Source of the DNA: Chaenocephalus aceratus | Lineage: Eukaryota > Chordata > Actinopteri > Perciformes > Channichthyidae | DNA length: 64,000 nucleotides | Assembly: GCA_023974075.1 (NCBI GenBank) | Contig: JAMFTG010000687.1 | Span: 25,001 to 89,000 of the forward strand | Reading direction: 5' to 3' | Shown: piece after piece, positions 30,914 through 58,799 of the stretch | Position numbering within the stretch: position 1 is the first letter of the stretch | Layout of the letters: each line of letters opens with the position of its first letter | The notes under the pieces: model-generated | Told to the model about the DNA's origin: nothing | The model's input: only the letters and a program-made list of their open reading frames with translations | The model's database searches: none | Translations under genes and position numbers: made by a program

Positions 30914-33595
30914 GGTAAACTTTTCCAACTTGTTGTGGTGTTTTGTGAAAACCCTAATAACTAAATTTTGAGGATTTTGGATGTTTGTGATAACCTTTCA
31001 AAACCTTTAATCTCAAAAAAGTCTTTCCTTTATTTCTAAATCCAGTGACATTGATATATTTAATAATCAGTTGTGATTCAAGTCAACCAGTATTTGCTTA
31101 TAAACCAGAAAGCTGCTTTATTTCCACAGAAAAAAACAAAAGGTGTTGATTTCAAAACACCGTCAGCTTTTGAAATTTCCTTTTTTATTTTTGACATCTC
31201 ATTGCAGGCCAGGAAAAAACATACCCCCTCCATTATAATTAAAATGTGCCCCCTTTCTCTGTTACACAAATACAAGTGAAAAGAACAATATAATTAATGA
31301 AGCTTTTCCTCAGTGTCTTACAAATTCACATTTCACTTTTATTCCAAATAAAATAAGACTGCTGCCTTGAGAGGTGATGTGTATGATAAATATATTTTCC
31401 TCTTTTACAGAATTAAGACATTTCATATTTTTTAAGACAAAATGACGATTTAGAGTGGTGAAAAACCCCGCTTGTGCACACACACATAGACACACACATG
31501 GCAGATTAAAAATAATACAACCAAATAAACAATATAAATAACCCTCTAAAGGCGAGGATAAAACAATTCCTTGACATCATGAACACCTGCCAAACTCAAG
31601 ACTAAAAATGTTTTTTGCAGGATTCAAAAAGGTGACAAAGTGAGCGCCCGGAAAATAAAACACACACTTCCACTGGCTCAGATGACTGCAGATATCCTGT
31701 ACTGTAAATGAGATGTGTGTGTGTGTTTGCATGCCCCCCTCCTTGCATGACACCTATACTGTGTCAATGTAAACATACACAGAAAAGTATGTACAAAACG
31801 TGGGTGTTTTAGTGTTTTAATGGGACCCGTCCTCACAGCGTCAGTGGACCCCATATTGACTGAATGTGTGCGTGTGTGTGTGTGTAAATGTGGGGGGAGC
31901 AGGTGTGGTCCAGGGCCGGGAAAGAGCATCTGAATCAGCCACAAGACGTATTTATAAACACTGCTCACCACAGAGGAAGAACACTGAGGAAGAGGTGGAG
32001 TGAGAAGAAGGGATGAACCACAGGGACTGGAGATTGACATCCCCCTTGTGGAAATACAGTGTCACTGCAACCATTTTTTTCTTTACTTTTATTTTATTTC
32101 ATTTTTTTTAACAGATGTTGCATCCCACCTCTTTGGTAATCTCTTGGGTGATTTTTTAATTTGACTGATTATATACTAACATATGCAAATTAAGTAATAA
32201 ATATATTTGTTCTGCTACTTCTTGGGAGTTTTAAATGAGTAATAATTTTTTTCTATTGTTTTTTATAAACAAAGCACCAGTCATGTGTTAAACAGCATTC
32301 AGTATCGATGTCAAGCTACTTTTAAATTCATCATGGAGCTATCTGCTGCTCTGACACCCACACTGGCTTCTCTTTACTGAAGAGTTTCAATCCTACTCTT
32401 TACAAAATCAGCAGAAGCGGGAGATGTTAAGGGAAAAACATGTAATTTGAGTCTTTTTTTGAAGCACTGCCAACCTAACACCTACATATTTGATTATGGA
32501 ATCACTTTGATTTTCTCTTATTTCATGAAAACAGATTTTACTTCATTGTAGATACACTGATTGATATTTATCAATGATTAGATGATGTTTAACATTAAAG
32601 GTGTCGCTCACAGTTACAATCCTTAGTAGTTTATGCTGAATCCATTGTAATAGATCTGCAAGGATTATTATATTGATGGTAACATAATTATAATTCATTG
32701 TTAAATTAAATTGTCATGCGGAAATGTCAGAAAATGCTGTTTTCAGCAACTTAAATATATGATTTGGTGCTTTTCTCTGTTTTATATCATATTCAAGGAA
32801 ATATTTTGGGGTTTTTCTAATAGCTTAACAAGACATTTCGGCATACTTTTTTTGTATTCCTGGTGGTTTAATTTGGAAAGAATTGTGTTCTCATTTACTT
32901 ATTTAATAAAGTAGAGCCCAAGATTATGTTTAATGCTGCAATGACACCAGTGTTGCAGTTGGAGAAGCTAACGTAAGAGCAGCTAGCAGCAATTAAGGTT
33001 ATGTGATGACATGCTTTGAATTAAAATCTCACATTTTATAAAGGCAGCTTTAAAAGCGGTTCTGGAAGAAGCTCTTCAGTTGTTCAGCTCAGTGTGGGCG
33101 GCTGCAGCTCCACAGGCACTCTGTTCGGTCCATAGTGACACCTTAAATATTGGCCTTTTGCACACGTACAAGTCTCAATAAATAGATCTATACAGCAAAA
33201 TGCATGGAAGGAACAGTAGAAAAATACCTCTTAATTTATTTCTGCAGCAACATGTTTTTTTTATAATTTTTCTAGGATTTCTGATTGAAAAGTTGAAAAC
33301 TCAAGTGAGACCAAGATATCAGTAAATAAATAAAATACAATGTCATATTTTTACCTAGGCAAGATACATAACTCTTAGAAATGTGAAGAAGACATCGTTC
33401 CAGTATATAGTTTGACCCCCCCCACCCCTCCCGTTTAGCCACAGCAATCCTTAGAGCAGAAAGTGACCACATTTAAACAAATATTCAAAATATACATAAA
33501 ATATGGAAATATATTATATATAGATACGTATAGAGTACGGAAGTAATGTTCAGGGCAGTTTGACCATGTTCACTGTGTCCACCATCACGATCGTT
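30914..33595. other. Gene-free spacer, possible slc8a3 3'UTR
   Basis: AT-rich, without splice-bounded coding sequence. Short CA/GT runs near 31470 and 31875. NCX genes can have long 3'UTRs, but no decisive end is visible. Confidence 0.35.
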
Positions 33596-33692
33596 CTTCT
33601 TCTTCTTCTTCTTCTTCTTCTTCTTCTTCTTCTTCTTCTTCTTCTTCTTCTTCTTCTTCTTCTTCTTCTTCTTCTTCTTCTTCTTCTTCTTC
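33596..33692. repeat. (TTC)n microsatellite, about 32 units
   Basis: Uninterrupted TTC on + ((GAA)n on the slc8a3 sense strand), about 580-670 bp after the slc8a3 stop. The poly-Leu and poly-Arg frames it opens are artefacts. Confidence 0.98.
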
Positions 33693-34267
33693 GTGTGATT
33701 TCTGAGAACTCTGCAGTGCTCCTTAGGAAACTATGCAAATAAAAAAGAAATACTATAAATCAATCCCACAGTCACTCAACATATTCCCCATTTACGATAT
33801 TTTGCTATTCCTTAACATGGATCAGAAAATAGTTCTTTTAATCCTTTATTTGTGTTTGTGTGTGTTTTTTTTGTTTTATTATATCTGTTGCGTTTTTATC
33901 CCCAAAATACTTTTTAGAAAAAGTCGTTCTCGTCAGACGTTGAGAAAAATATAGACCTCTGATTAACTCAACCCTCTCCGGATATAAGACTTCAGTCTCT
34001 TCCAGGTCTGCGTGGCATCTTCTGGACTCGATGGTGACCCAATCCCAAATGTAAGCGGACTGGCGCCGGCTCAGGACGGCGATCTTCTCCTGCAGAAAAC
34101 TCGCCTCCGAGCATCCTTACAGAAGGGGTTGAGGGAGAGAGATAGAGGCGTCTGGGAAAACCAAACCTCTCCTGTTCATACAAACCATACAAGACCAAAA
34201 AATCCCACAGTGAGAAGCCACCCTCTGAAGTTGTACTTTAAACCCCTGCATGTTTGTATTCCCCTGT

Positions 34268-48175
<13,908 letters not shown>

Positions 48176-48562
48176 CTGTGAGGGGAGGAAGAGGGGGGAG
48201 GAAACAGAACAAGTGATGAGCAGTGGAAATGGAGGAAGCATGCATGAGGAGAAGAGAGAGATGTGATGCTGCAGAGTATCGACCCCGAGGTGTGAAATAT
48301 AACGCTCTGATTATTCAATTAGCCGACACAGAGGAAAAGGAACGAACGAGGTGTATTAAAGGGAACATGTCGAATAGGAACCAACAGAATTGCCTTCCAT
48401 GTCATGATCTGCAGCGAAAAGCATAAAAACATTTAATTAAAAGTTGAGGAATGCTAACTGCAGTCCGATGAAAGCTGCTGTATTGATTTGACGCATGCAG
48501 CGAAAACACAAAGAAAGAAACACGGCGTCTTTCCATGTGACCTGAATGTTGTTGTGGCCTTT

Positions 48563-48628
<66 letters not shown>

Positions 48629-48832
48629 GCCTAGCATTACTATACTTGTGGGGACCTAAATCTGTTTACACAGTCACGTGTGGGGACTCGCCTCCCTTAT
48701 GGGGACAAAATGGAGGTCCCCATAAGGGGGATCATTAATTTTAGGGTGAAGACTTGGTTAGGTTAAGGTTAGGATAAGTCTCCAGGAAATGCATGCAAGT
48801 CAATGAGATGTCCCCTGAAGTGATGTATACAT
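48563..48832. repeat. (GT)n plus element K, copy 2 (reverse orientation)
   Basis: (GT)n at about 48563-48628 joins GCATTACTATACTTGTGGGG, continues CCATAAGGGGGATCATTAAT and ends CCCCTGAAGTGATGTATACA followed by further GT. It is a near-identical inverse of 47322-47556. Confidence 0.8.
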
Positions 48833-48965
48833 GGTGTGTGTGTGTACGTGTGTACGTGTGTGTACTAGTTTCCTGATTGGACCTGATGACTCCACTTAAA
48901 AAATGTTTAGCATGTCAGCCTGCTCCCAACAGAAGGTCTGCATTTTTTATATTTAGGGATCTGCA

Positions 48966-49318
48966 TTAAAGGTGGGGTAGGTAAGTTTCAGAAACCGGCT
49001 CGAGATACACTTTTTGTTATATTCCATGGAATGCTCTTAACATCCCGATAGCAATGAATATCTGAAGTGCTTTGACAACAAATCCATAAAAAAATGTCAT
49101 CTGTAGAAGCCGGGCCGGCTAAACGGATTGGATGGCCTACCTGCCTGTCCGCCTTCCATCGGGGCACAAACTTATCTCGTGCCCTCATTGGTCATGTGCG
49201 CGTTCCTGTGTGTTGGGGGAGGGGCTCTGTGAGGAAGTGGCAGATCTTCTCCGGTTGTGTATTTTCAAATTCTAGCGATCTCGAGCCGGTTTCTCAAACT
49301 TACCTACCCCACCTTTAA
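48966..49318. mobile_element. TTAA-type MITE family C, copy 3
   Basis: Left TTAAAGGTGGGGTAGGTAAG, right CTTACCTACCCCACCTTTAA. The body is highly similar to 30524-30913 with an internal deletion of about 37 bp. Confidence 0.9.
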
Positions 49319-49424
49319 GGTAGCAAAGTGCTAACCTACAAATTCGCTTTGGTATTCGTAGTTAGGTGAATGCTTTCTGTACATTTGGAGTTTTTGAGAA
49401 CTGTGATTGCCCGTTTACTTGTTA

Positions 49425-49715
49425 CCGTACTTTCCGGACTAGAAAGCGCACCTGCATATAAGCCGCAGCAGCTAAATTGTCCGTCTGTCTTGCTCTCGTT
49501 CTGTCTCTCGGTTCTTTACTTTGGCGCGCTACCTGTCTCACTCTTTTCCGGCCTCCAGCTTTTCCTGCTGGAGCCCGCCGGGTCATAGAGCCCATAGAGT
49601 TAAAGGTGGTTAATTTTACCTGTAAAATCCATAGATTTAGGAGGTTCCCTAGTGGCCGTTAGCTGTACAACAAAAATGGGGGAAAAAGTCGCGGCTTATA
49701 GTCCGAAAAGTACGG
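49425..49715. mobile_element. TA-flanked MITE (TCCGGACTA family)
   Basis: Left CCGTACTTTCCGGACTAGAA, right ATAGTCCGAAAAGTACGG, flanked by TA on each side. AAGCCGC and GCGGCTTAT blocks extend the inverted repeat. TA duplication fits a Tc1/mariner-type element. Confidence 0.8.
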
Positions 49716-51351
<1,636 letters not shown>

Positions 51352-51915
51352 GTCGTTGCTGTCGCCATGTTCCTGCGTCAGAGAGCTGAAGGATCCTTCA
51401 GCTGAAGGATCCCAGTGATTTCTCTGAATGTCGGGTGATTTCGCTCCACCCTCCTGATGGAACCCTTTCACGCATGAACAGTCGTGTTTTTCCGTCTCCG
51501 CTGAGCTAATTAAAGCTGCCACGACGAGAAGCATTTTGACATCAATACATCTTTTTAACACATCCATCTCGAGATATTAGGGACTGTAAACAAACACGAT
51601 CATTGCCAAGAAGAGAGGCAGCGTCTACCGGCAGACACAACGTTTCGTTTCAGGACTAAGAGCCAGTTATATCCTCAGTAAAGGGCATGTTCTTTATTCC
51701 ACAGGTTCCTAAATACATTCAACTTATTACATCTATTATTTATTATGCAGCTACACAATCTATTATTATTGATTTATAATTATAGTTGTTTTATTAATTA
51801 AATATATTATTAATTATTTTGTATTAAAATATATTATTATTATTATTATGATATAATCTAATCTCAAAATACAAACAAATCATGCGTTTTAAGGCCCAAA
51901 CTGACACCAAAGAAC

Positions 51916-52672
51916 TAGGGTTGCCAGAAACTGACCATGATCAAAATCGATTATTCGGCAGCCCTGGCGAATAATAATCGATTATTCGACCGTGGGAGGA
52001 AAAAAAAAAAACTCAGACAAAAGGAATTCCGTTGTTTTCTTTACTCTAACATGTTTAACAGTACAAACAACAAACAAGCATGTCATCACAACGACGTGGC
52101 CTTGAAGTGAAGTTGGTAATGGCCGGCTGTGCTGCGTGTTTCTCTGTAACCTCTTTGGCGTGCTTCGCACTCAAATGCGAACGCATTGTTGAGGTTGAGC
52201 TGTGATAGACCAACGTCTTTTCGCAGAGCTTGCATTTAACTTCCTTTGGACTTGTAAGTTCGAAGTAGTTCCACGAGGAGGAACTCTTTTTACCTGCCGC
52301 TTTGTTCATCTTTAGTCGCACGTGTGAGGGAGAGGGGGGGCAGTGTGAGGAGGGGGGCGGTGTGTAGCGTGCTGCAGCAGCAGTCTGCTCTGCACGCAGG
52401 CTTCCTCCAAGTTTACAGTAAAACAAACTGGTGGTGTGACCAATGGCCATTTACAATTATTAATACTATTACTATTATTAGCATATATATATATATATAT
52501 ATATATTTTGGTTGAAACTAAGCCAGAAAAACAAAACAAAACATAAATAATAAAAAAAAATATATATAAATAATAAAAAAAAAATGTAAATAAAATCGAT
52601 TTTTAAAAATAATATTCGATTATGGAGACTGTAACAAATATTCGAATAATCGAATAATCGCTGGCATCCCTA
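51916..52672. mobile_element. hAT element with exact 8-bp target duplication
   Basis: Ends TAGGGTTGCCAG and CTGGCATCCCTA (inverse), flanked by CAAAGAAC at 51908-51915 and 52673-52680. It includes a BED zinc-finger fragment (52055-52309) but lacks the rest of a transposase, so it is an internally deleted derivative. Confidence 0.95.
52055..52309 (-). pseudogene. hAT transposase N-terminal fragment with BED zinc finger
   Basis: Starts MNKAAGKKSSSSWNYFELTS, then VKCKLCEKTLVYHSSTSTMR and SHLSAKHAKE. This gives the BED pattern (aromatics W/Y/F, C-x2-C, then H and H). Domesticated ZBED genes carry the same domain, but here the frame stops soon after and lies inside an element with intact ends. Confidence 0.85.
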
Positions 52673-52739
52673 CAAAGAACACGTCCCGACGGACCCGATT
52701 GTTGCGTCGCCTCACGTCTCCTGCATCTTGGCCAAAAAG

Positions 52740-52890
52740 TCGCACTGGAACCGCAAAGACTTCAGCCGACGGCCAAGCAGCACGTACGAACTGCGCATGC
52801 GTGAGTGGCAATACCTCTCCTTACCAGCAGGCGGCGGTAGTGTGTATTCGTCATTCAAAAGAGGCAACCGGAAGACAGACTGCGTGACAC
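52740..52890. repeat. Segment shared with the hAT element at 5.6-6.5 kb
   Basis: GAACTGCGCATGCGTGAGTG, CTCTCCTTACCAGCAGGCGG and GTGTGTATTCGTCATTCAAA occur both here and at about 6140-6220. It marks a related, degraded element; boundaries not found. Confidence 0.65.
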
Positions 52891-54319
52891 ATACAAACAA
52901 CAAATAGCGTGCGTTCCATTTTCACTCTCGTCCATCACAGACTGTTTGACATAACGACTAATAATCGAAAACATGTTTAGTGCGATACTCGAAAAAAACA
53001 TTTATAGCCATCTGTGTGTGCCTTCTTCACTTCCGTTTCGCTTCTCATGCACTGATTCGCTAAGCCGAACAGACAATCAGCGTGATTTATTTGGCCGACG
53101 GCCTTTTGCCGACAGCCTCCCGAGGAGCCTCCACAAAGAATGGAACAGGCGAGCAAGTGTGCAGGTGTGCGTCATCTGAGAGGCCCCGCCTTACATTTTC
53201 CGCCACAGATGGGAGATTGGGGAAATTGGTCCGTGCGCAAAGCATTGTGGGGATTTATAGACCGCGGAGTCTACACATGTGCAGCCTCGAAATTTCCAGG
53301 CTCGGTAGAATTCCAAGTATGCTGGACATTGGAACAGTCCTTCGGCGGCACTCGATGACGTAGTATGCTTGAAATAGTGGCTCTGGAGCAGCTTTACTCG
53401 ACATTGAGAAACACCCAGAGAAACGCGGATCTTGGGTCCTTAGCTTGAAAAAAAAAGAGGAGGCGGAGCTAATGCCTGATCAGAATTCTACCGGAGATAA
53501 AGTGAAATTCTGCTGTGATAAAACGCCATCCTGTTCTAAAGCACATCAAGGATTATTTCTGGAGCTCAAATGATTTTTCTCTTGCGGGTTTATCACAAGG
53601 TGAGTTCCTTTTTTTATTTCCTGCTTTTTAAACACATGCGCTCTCCAGTACAGGTTAGCTCTGAGTGTTAGCGATGCTTGCTAATGTAAACAAAGACGAG
53701 ATTACGTCCAAAACACGTCAGGCATTGTTTCTGAAAGCAACTCTCCACGGATTCACCAAATCTGTATCCGCTCGTTGTGCCCCTGGATGTATAATAAGAA
53801 CTGGATACAGAGTGGGAGGCGGGGTTTTGTTCTTTCCTACTGTATGAGAGCTGCTCATTGGCGCATGAAGACAACATGGCCCAACTTTTGAGAGAGCGAA
53901 ACGTCACAGATTACCCAGCATGCCTGGCTGTCAGAGCAGAAGAACCCGTATGTGCGCTCACAGAGCATGCGCCCCTTAAGCCCCGCTCCCCGAGATCCCA
54001 CTCTCGGCTCACTAGAATGAACGGAGAGAGAAAATAAATCTAGATTCGGCTTTTAGTGCATTTTACAACTTTGAGGACCGAATGATTCTAATAAGGGCTA
54101 TAAGATAGTTCCTACTGTGTAGTTTATTTAGTTATAATAATATCCGCTGATTTACAGACGTCTCTTTCCCCATGTTAGTCAATGGGAAAAGTCTTTCTGG
54201 GCCGGGTGACGTCACGGGCTGATACGGAAATTGTAGTACCGCCGTTTGGAAACTACGAATATTTTCATCAGAGTCCGGTGCACTTCCTGGGGGCTTGGTT
54301 GTACCCCCGTTTTTAAAAG

Positions 54320-54450
54320 ATGTGGGTACGGAGGAAAAGAGAAAGGGTTTTATTTTCTGACGCTGCGTGAGTTCCCTGACGCACCGGGGACACATATTTA
54401 TGTATAAAAGACATCAAAAAGTGCATTTTGCACGATAGGTCCCCTTTAAA
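54320..54450. mobile_element. Right end of a family A-related MITE with a single unexpanded 37-bp-type unit
   Basis: It contains one GGGGACACATATTTATGTAT unit, then AAAAGACATC and AAAAGTGCATTTTGCACGAT, ending AGGTCCCCTTTAA. This aligns with the last array unit and right terminus of family A copies (for example 40750-40803). The left boundary was not located. Confidence 0.7.
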
Positions 54451-56139
54451 GTAAAACAAAGATGCAATAATAAAATAATAGTTATTATAATTGTTATGCT
54501 AAGCTAAGTGGATGCTGCCTGTAGTTCCATATTCAGTGGTATTCTCACGTCGGTAACTGAGCATATTTCCCAATTTAAACCTCCTTTAAGAAGTGCATGT
54601 ATAAATAAAATGTACCAATTCTCCAAATTGGATCCCTATTTGTTTTGATGTGTATCTCTGATGACGGCTGCCTGTCACTGGGACGGTTCCTCACATATTC
54701 TCTGCTCTCTCTGGTGGTTTATTTCCCTCTGAGTCTCGGAGCCTTTATCTTTCCCTCATTCCTTTATCTCTGATTCCCTGTCCCTCTCTATCTGCCACAT
54801 ATCTACTTCACTCATCCCTTTAGTTTCTGATGTGTTTCATTCCCTAATGTCTCCCTCTTCTTGTTTCCGTCTGCTTCGCCTACAGGGATAAAATGTCCTA
54901 AAATACTACGTGGCCAAATGTAATATTTGTTGTCCTTGAACTGAGAAAGTTTGGGAGCCTGTTGAGGAGGATCTGCCAACAAATGTTCTCTACAGATTAC
55001 TTTTTGTTTAGAGGATTGTGAATATCGCAGGATATCTAAAATACTTGAATGTAAAACCAAACCTGAAACGTTCCTGTCCTGTCCACTTCTGTTTTAGTTT
55101 TGTTGTCCTAAAATGGTCCCAAAGCTATCTTTCTTAGGGACATCACTTAATGGATATCAATGGAAGACGATCAGGGACCCATGGGACAAAAGGTTTGAGA
55201 TCTGACCAAAAGTTTACTCTTGGTCAGATCATATTTCTGACAGAAATAATATTTAAAATTCTGATTTTTTTTCTGTAATATAAAAAAACTAAAAGTATCT
55301 GAGAATTAGTTAAAGAAAAAAAATGATATTATTTTCAGAAATTCTGAGAATTCTGACTTTGATTTCAGGAAAAAAAGATATTTCTGATTTCTTTTTTAAT
55401 TAACAAAAGTTATTCTGAAGTGTCTACTTGTCTTCCTTTTCAGAAATAAAATATTTTACTGAGATTTTTGTTTTCTCAAAAAAACAAACATTATTTCGTT
55501 GAAATTGGTTTGCCCTGATATCGATTATTCTGAATAAGATACATATTTTTTCAGAGATTTAAGTCAGAATTCGTAGAAAGAGTCAGAATTCTGAATGTAT
55601 TCTTAGAAGCCAGAGAAAAACGTTTTTTAATATGTTTTCTGAACTATTTTTTTGGGTCAATTTTCTGAAAACGAATTCTTTGAAAATATATTTTTAAAAA
55701 AAATGTATTTTTGAGAGAAGGTTATTGTGAGGAATTGCAGTATCTCCTTCTCCTTTTTTCTGTTTGTCTGTCTTCCTGGCTGGGCGTGGTTGACCTACTT
55801 TCCGTTTCCCGCCAACTCACCTCCGCTCCTGTTTCTCATCATCACTGATTACCACCACTCACCTGCTGCTGTTTAAAACTCCGGTTTGATCATCAGACTT
55901 CGCCAGTTCTTCGTATACTCACAGTGGTAAACTCCAGTTCCGGCTGACTAGAATTGTTATTTTCCGGAAAATACTAGTTTTTTTAATCTTCTGAATAGCT
56001 CAGAAGTCAGATTTTTTCGCAATAATTTGAAAGAATAATACAATAATAAAATCTTAAATGAAGTATACAAAATACAATAATACAAAAAATTAAACGAAAT
56101 GAAGTAAAAGTAAAACGTAGATTGAAAAGTCCCTAAGGA
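54451..56139 (-). other. Presumed slc8a3 intron, no gene seen
   Basis: Contains A/T-rich stretches with repeated TTCTGA/TTCAGA motifs (55250-55700) and a block near 55780-55930 that may be an old retroelement. No exon recognised. Confidence 0.4.
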
Positions 56140-56563
56140 CCTTACCTTAGGGTAAGTACCGTAGGGTAGGTAAGAATGGAGAAACCAGCTCGAGTGCGCT
56201 AGAATTTGAAAGTACGCAGCCGGAAAAAATCTGCCTCTTCCTCCAGACTTCCTCACAGAGCCCCTCCTCCAACACACACGAACGCGCACATGACCAATGA
56301 GGGCACGAGATAAGTGAGGGCACGAGATAAGTTTGTGCACAGATGGAAGGCTGACAGGCAGGTAGGCCGTCCAGTTACTTTAGCCGGGCCGGCTCAGATG
56401 ATTGGTCGTGCTTTTTACAGCGCCACGGCTTCCACAGATGACGTTTGCATTTAATGTATTTATTGTCAAAGCATTTAATGTATTCATTGCTATCGGGATG
56501 TTAAGAGCATTCCATGGAATATAACTAAGTGTTTCTGAAGTGAATTACCGACCCCACCTTTAA
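56140..56563. mobile_element. TTAA-type MITE family C, copy 4 (reverse orientation, degraded left end)
   Basis: The right end is ATTACCGACCCCACCTTTAA. The body contains GCATTCCATGGAATATAAC, the inverse of copies 2 and 3. It carries a short internal duplication of GAGGGCACGAGATAAGT (near 56300-56333). Confidence 0.8.
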
Positions 56564-58799
56564 ATACAGTATTTAAGTAAATATACGGTACTTTCCACCC
56601 CTGCTGCTAATGAGGCTCTGCAGTGTCTCTCTGTATGATATATCGTGTCCACTGTGCTGACATCAGAGATTTAACCCTGAGCTCTGATTAACAGCTCGGC
56701 CTCCAAGGATCCTCCTCAACATCAACATTTTTAACTCCCGCAATATTATCCGTTTCCCACTGAGAGCTGCAGAGGAAGCAACTTCTCTGTATTTATACTT
56801 TCATGTCCTGCCCTCTGGGTACGAGACAGCCAGCATATTCATATTTTATCATGTGTATTGAACGACTCTTGTTCCTAAATGGGACACTTTCCAGAACAAC
56901 CAACCACTACATTAAAACAAATTATTAAGCACTGTAAGTTTTCTGTTGATACTATAATCTACTGTTTGTCCTAGGACTACTGAACAATGACCTTCATGTA
57001 CTATCCTGTTCTCTAAAAATAGAAACAGGGAAATAAACTCCTTCATTCATTCTTACACACTAACGGCTGTCATATGGGTGGATTATGAGACTACACGCCT
57101 CTGGCACTGACATGAAGTCCTCCAACCAGACTTAAAGAGATAAGACTACGTTCTACCATATGAGACCCACACTGACTCAGATATTTTAATAAATATTGCA
57201 GGATAGCCTGAAAGCTATTCTGCTGTTCTCTCTGCTATTTCTTTACTAACGTTACTTTAGCCCCTGTGCAGCTGTAATATGAAGAAAGCAGAATTAGGAG
57301 TCTACAGCCATGCTTGAAGGAAGGATGATGAAGGATACTTGATCCTTGTATCCTCCTGGCTGGTCACTCTGGATACAAGCACAAGCGAAATTAATTTAAA
57401 TAATGTTATCGTCACAGGAAACGGTCCACAATGAAACTTTTGAAAGAACATCCATAAGATTCATCTGGTTGTAACTTCTGTATATCAATATTCCAATTAC
57501 TTGTAGACTATTCTGCACAATTTCTATTATATTCAATTTTATCTGTTTTATTGTGTTGCACTGTCGGAGGAGCCCGTGACCTCAGATTTTCATCGTCATA
57601 ACTACACTGTAGCTAATGTACACATGACAATAAAAGCCTTGAATCTCGAATTTTGAATCTTGAATGATGAGAATGGCCGTACAGCGCCATGAGAAATCTG
57701 CAGATCAGCTGTCAGCGAGGATCGAGCGGTTCTGGGAGAAGGTCATTACTGACATCGGTATTAATGAGAGCACATGGAAGGTGATGGCCCTCACCTGTGC
57801 GTTAAGACGTGACACTCAGAGAACCCCCCCCCCCTCTCAGGAACAATTACTGATCCTCCAGCACAGATGGTGAGGGCTCCCTCTTCTCCCTCTTCTCCCT
57901 CCTCTCGTGTCTCTTTGGTTGCCTGCCTCTCCTGTTTTTTGTATAATGCTCAGGCTATTTCTGTCGCTCATTCCCCACTTTCACTCTCAGCCACTTGCCG
58001 TCACATCTTAAAATCAGAGTGTGATGAGAGAGGCAATTAATGCACGGAAGATTATATTCTGATATTTATCCTCCCGAGATCTTTTAATGCTTGCAAGCAC
58101 GGCATTATCCGAGTGAGTGAGCGCTCTTGTTATGGGCGATATTCTCAAATATTACAATACGTCAGCAAAACATTTGTTAAAAGTTGAATTTCATAAGCAT
58201 TATTAAAGCTTCACAATTTCCATTTTACAGCTCCTAGTTGAATTGTAAATCCACTACAGCCCTGCCAGCGTGCGGCATCCAGAGCAACTGTTACTAGAAA
58301 ACACTTTCACTACGATTCTGCATCCACACATGCACTAAAGGCATTTGTGTTGACGTAAACGCTCGTGTCATTTGCTAAGTGACGGGTCCCGTCCTTCACT
58401 GGCGACCCCAATCAGGGACAGAAAGAGGCCGCGGCATAAATCACATCAGGGCAGGCTGACGTAATGAAGCGTATTTGTTTAAAAGCAGCATCGTGAGGGA
58501 AGGATGTAATTCGATAAGAATACTTCAACCTTGTATTGCAATTCCGCATGCACGGCTGTTTCTGTAACGGTGACGTGCAGTGAGGTCATTGGATGGAGAG
58601 GAACTGGCTAGTATCAGAGCCAGATTCACACACATATGAAACAGATAGAGGAAGATTAAATTCAACATTCAATAGAGCGGTAGAGTGATGACCTGGTGAT
58701 GACGTATTTTTGGAGCACGACCTTAAAGGCAGCATCTCCCTGGTTCAATGGGATTTCTAGCAAAATATGATCCAATCCCCTTTATGATTTTTGAAGTAA
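56564..58799 (-). other. Presumed slc8a3 intron, no gene seen
   Basis: 57560-57660 resembles a retroelement tail (ACATGACAATAAAAGCCTTG). An open stretch at 57664-57873 (+) has no family resemblance and no splice support. Confidence 0.4.

Noticed and set aside
33550..33742. Poly-Arg / poly-Leu frames
   Set aside because: Translation of the TTC microsatellite.
33970..34111. Open minus-strand stretch after the slc8a3 stop (reads EKIAVLSRRQSAYIWDWV)
   Set aside because: No splice acceptor, no recognisable family; most likely 3'UTR open by chance.
52055..52450. Domesticated ZBED-type gene
   Set aside because: The BED domain lies within an element having intact hAT ends and an exact target duplication, with no further coding sequence.
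57664..57873. 69-residue plus-strand frame
   Set aside because: No similarity I recognise, no splice or promoter support; follows a retroelement-like tail.
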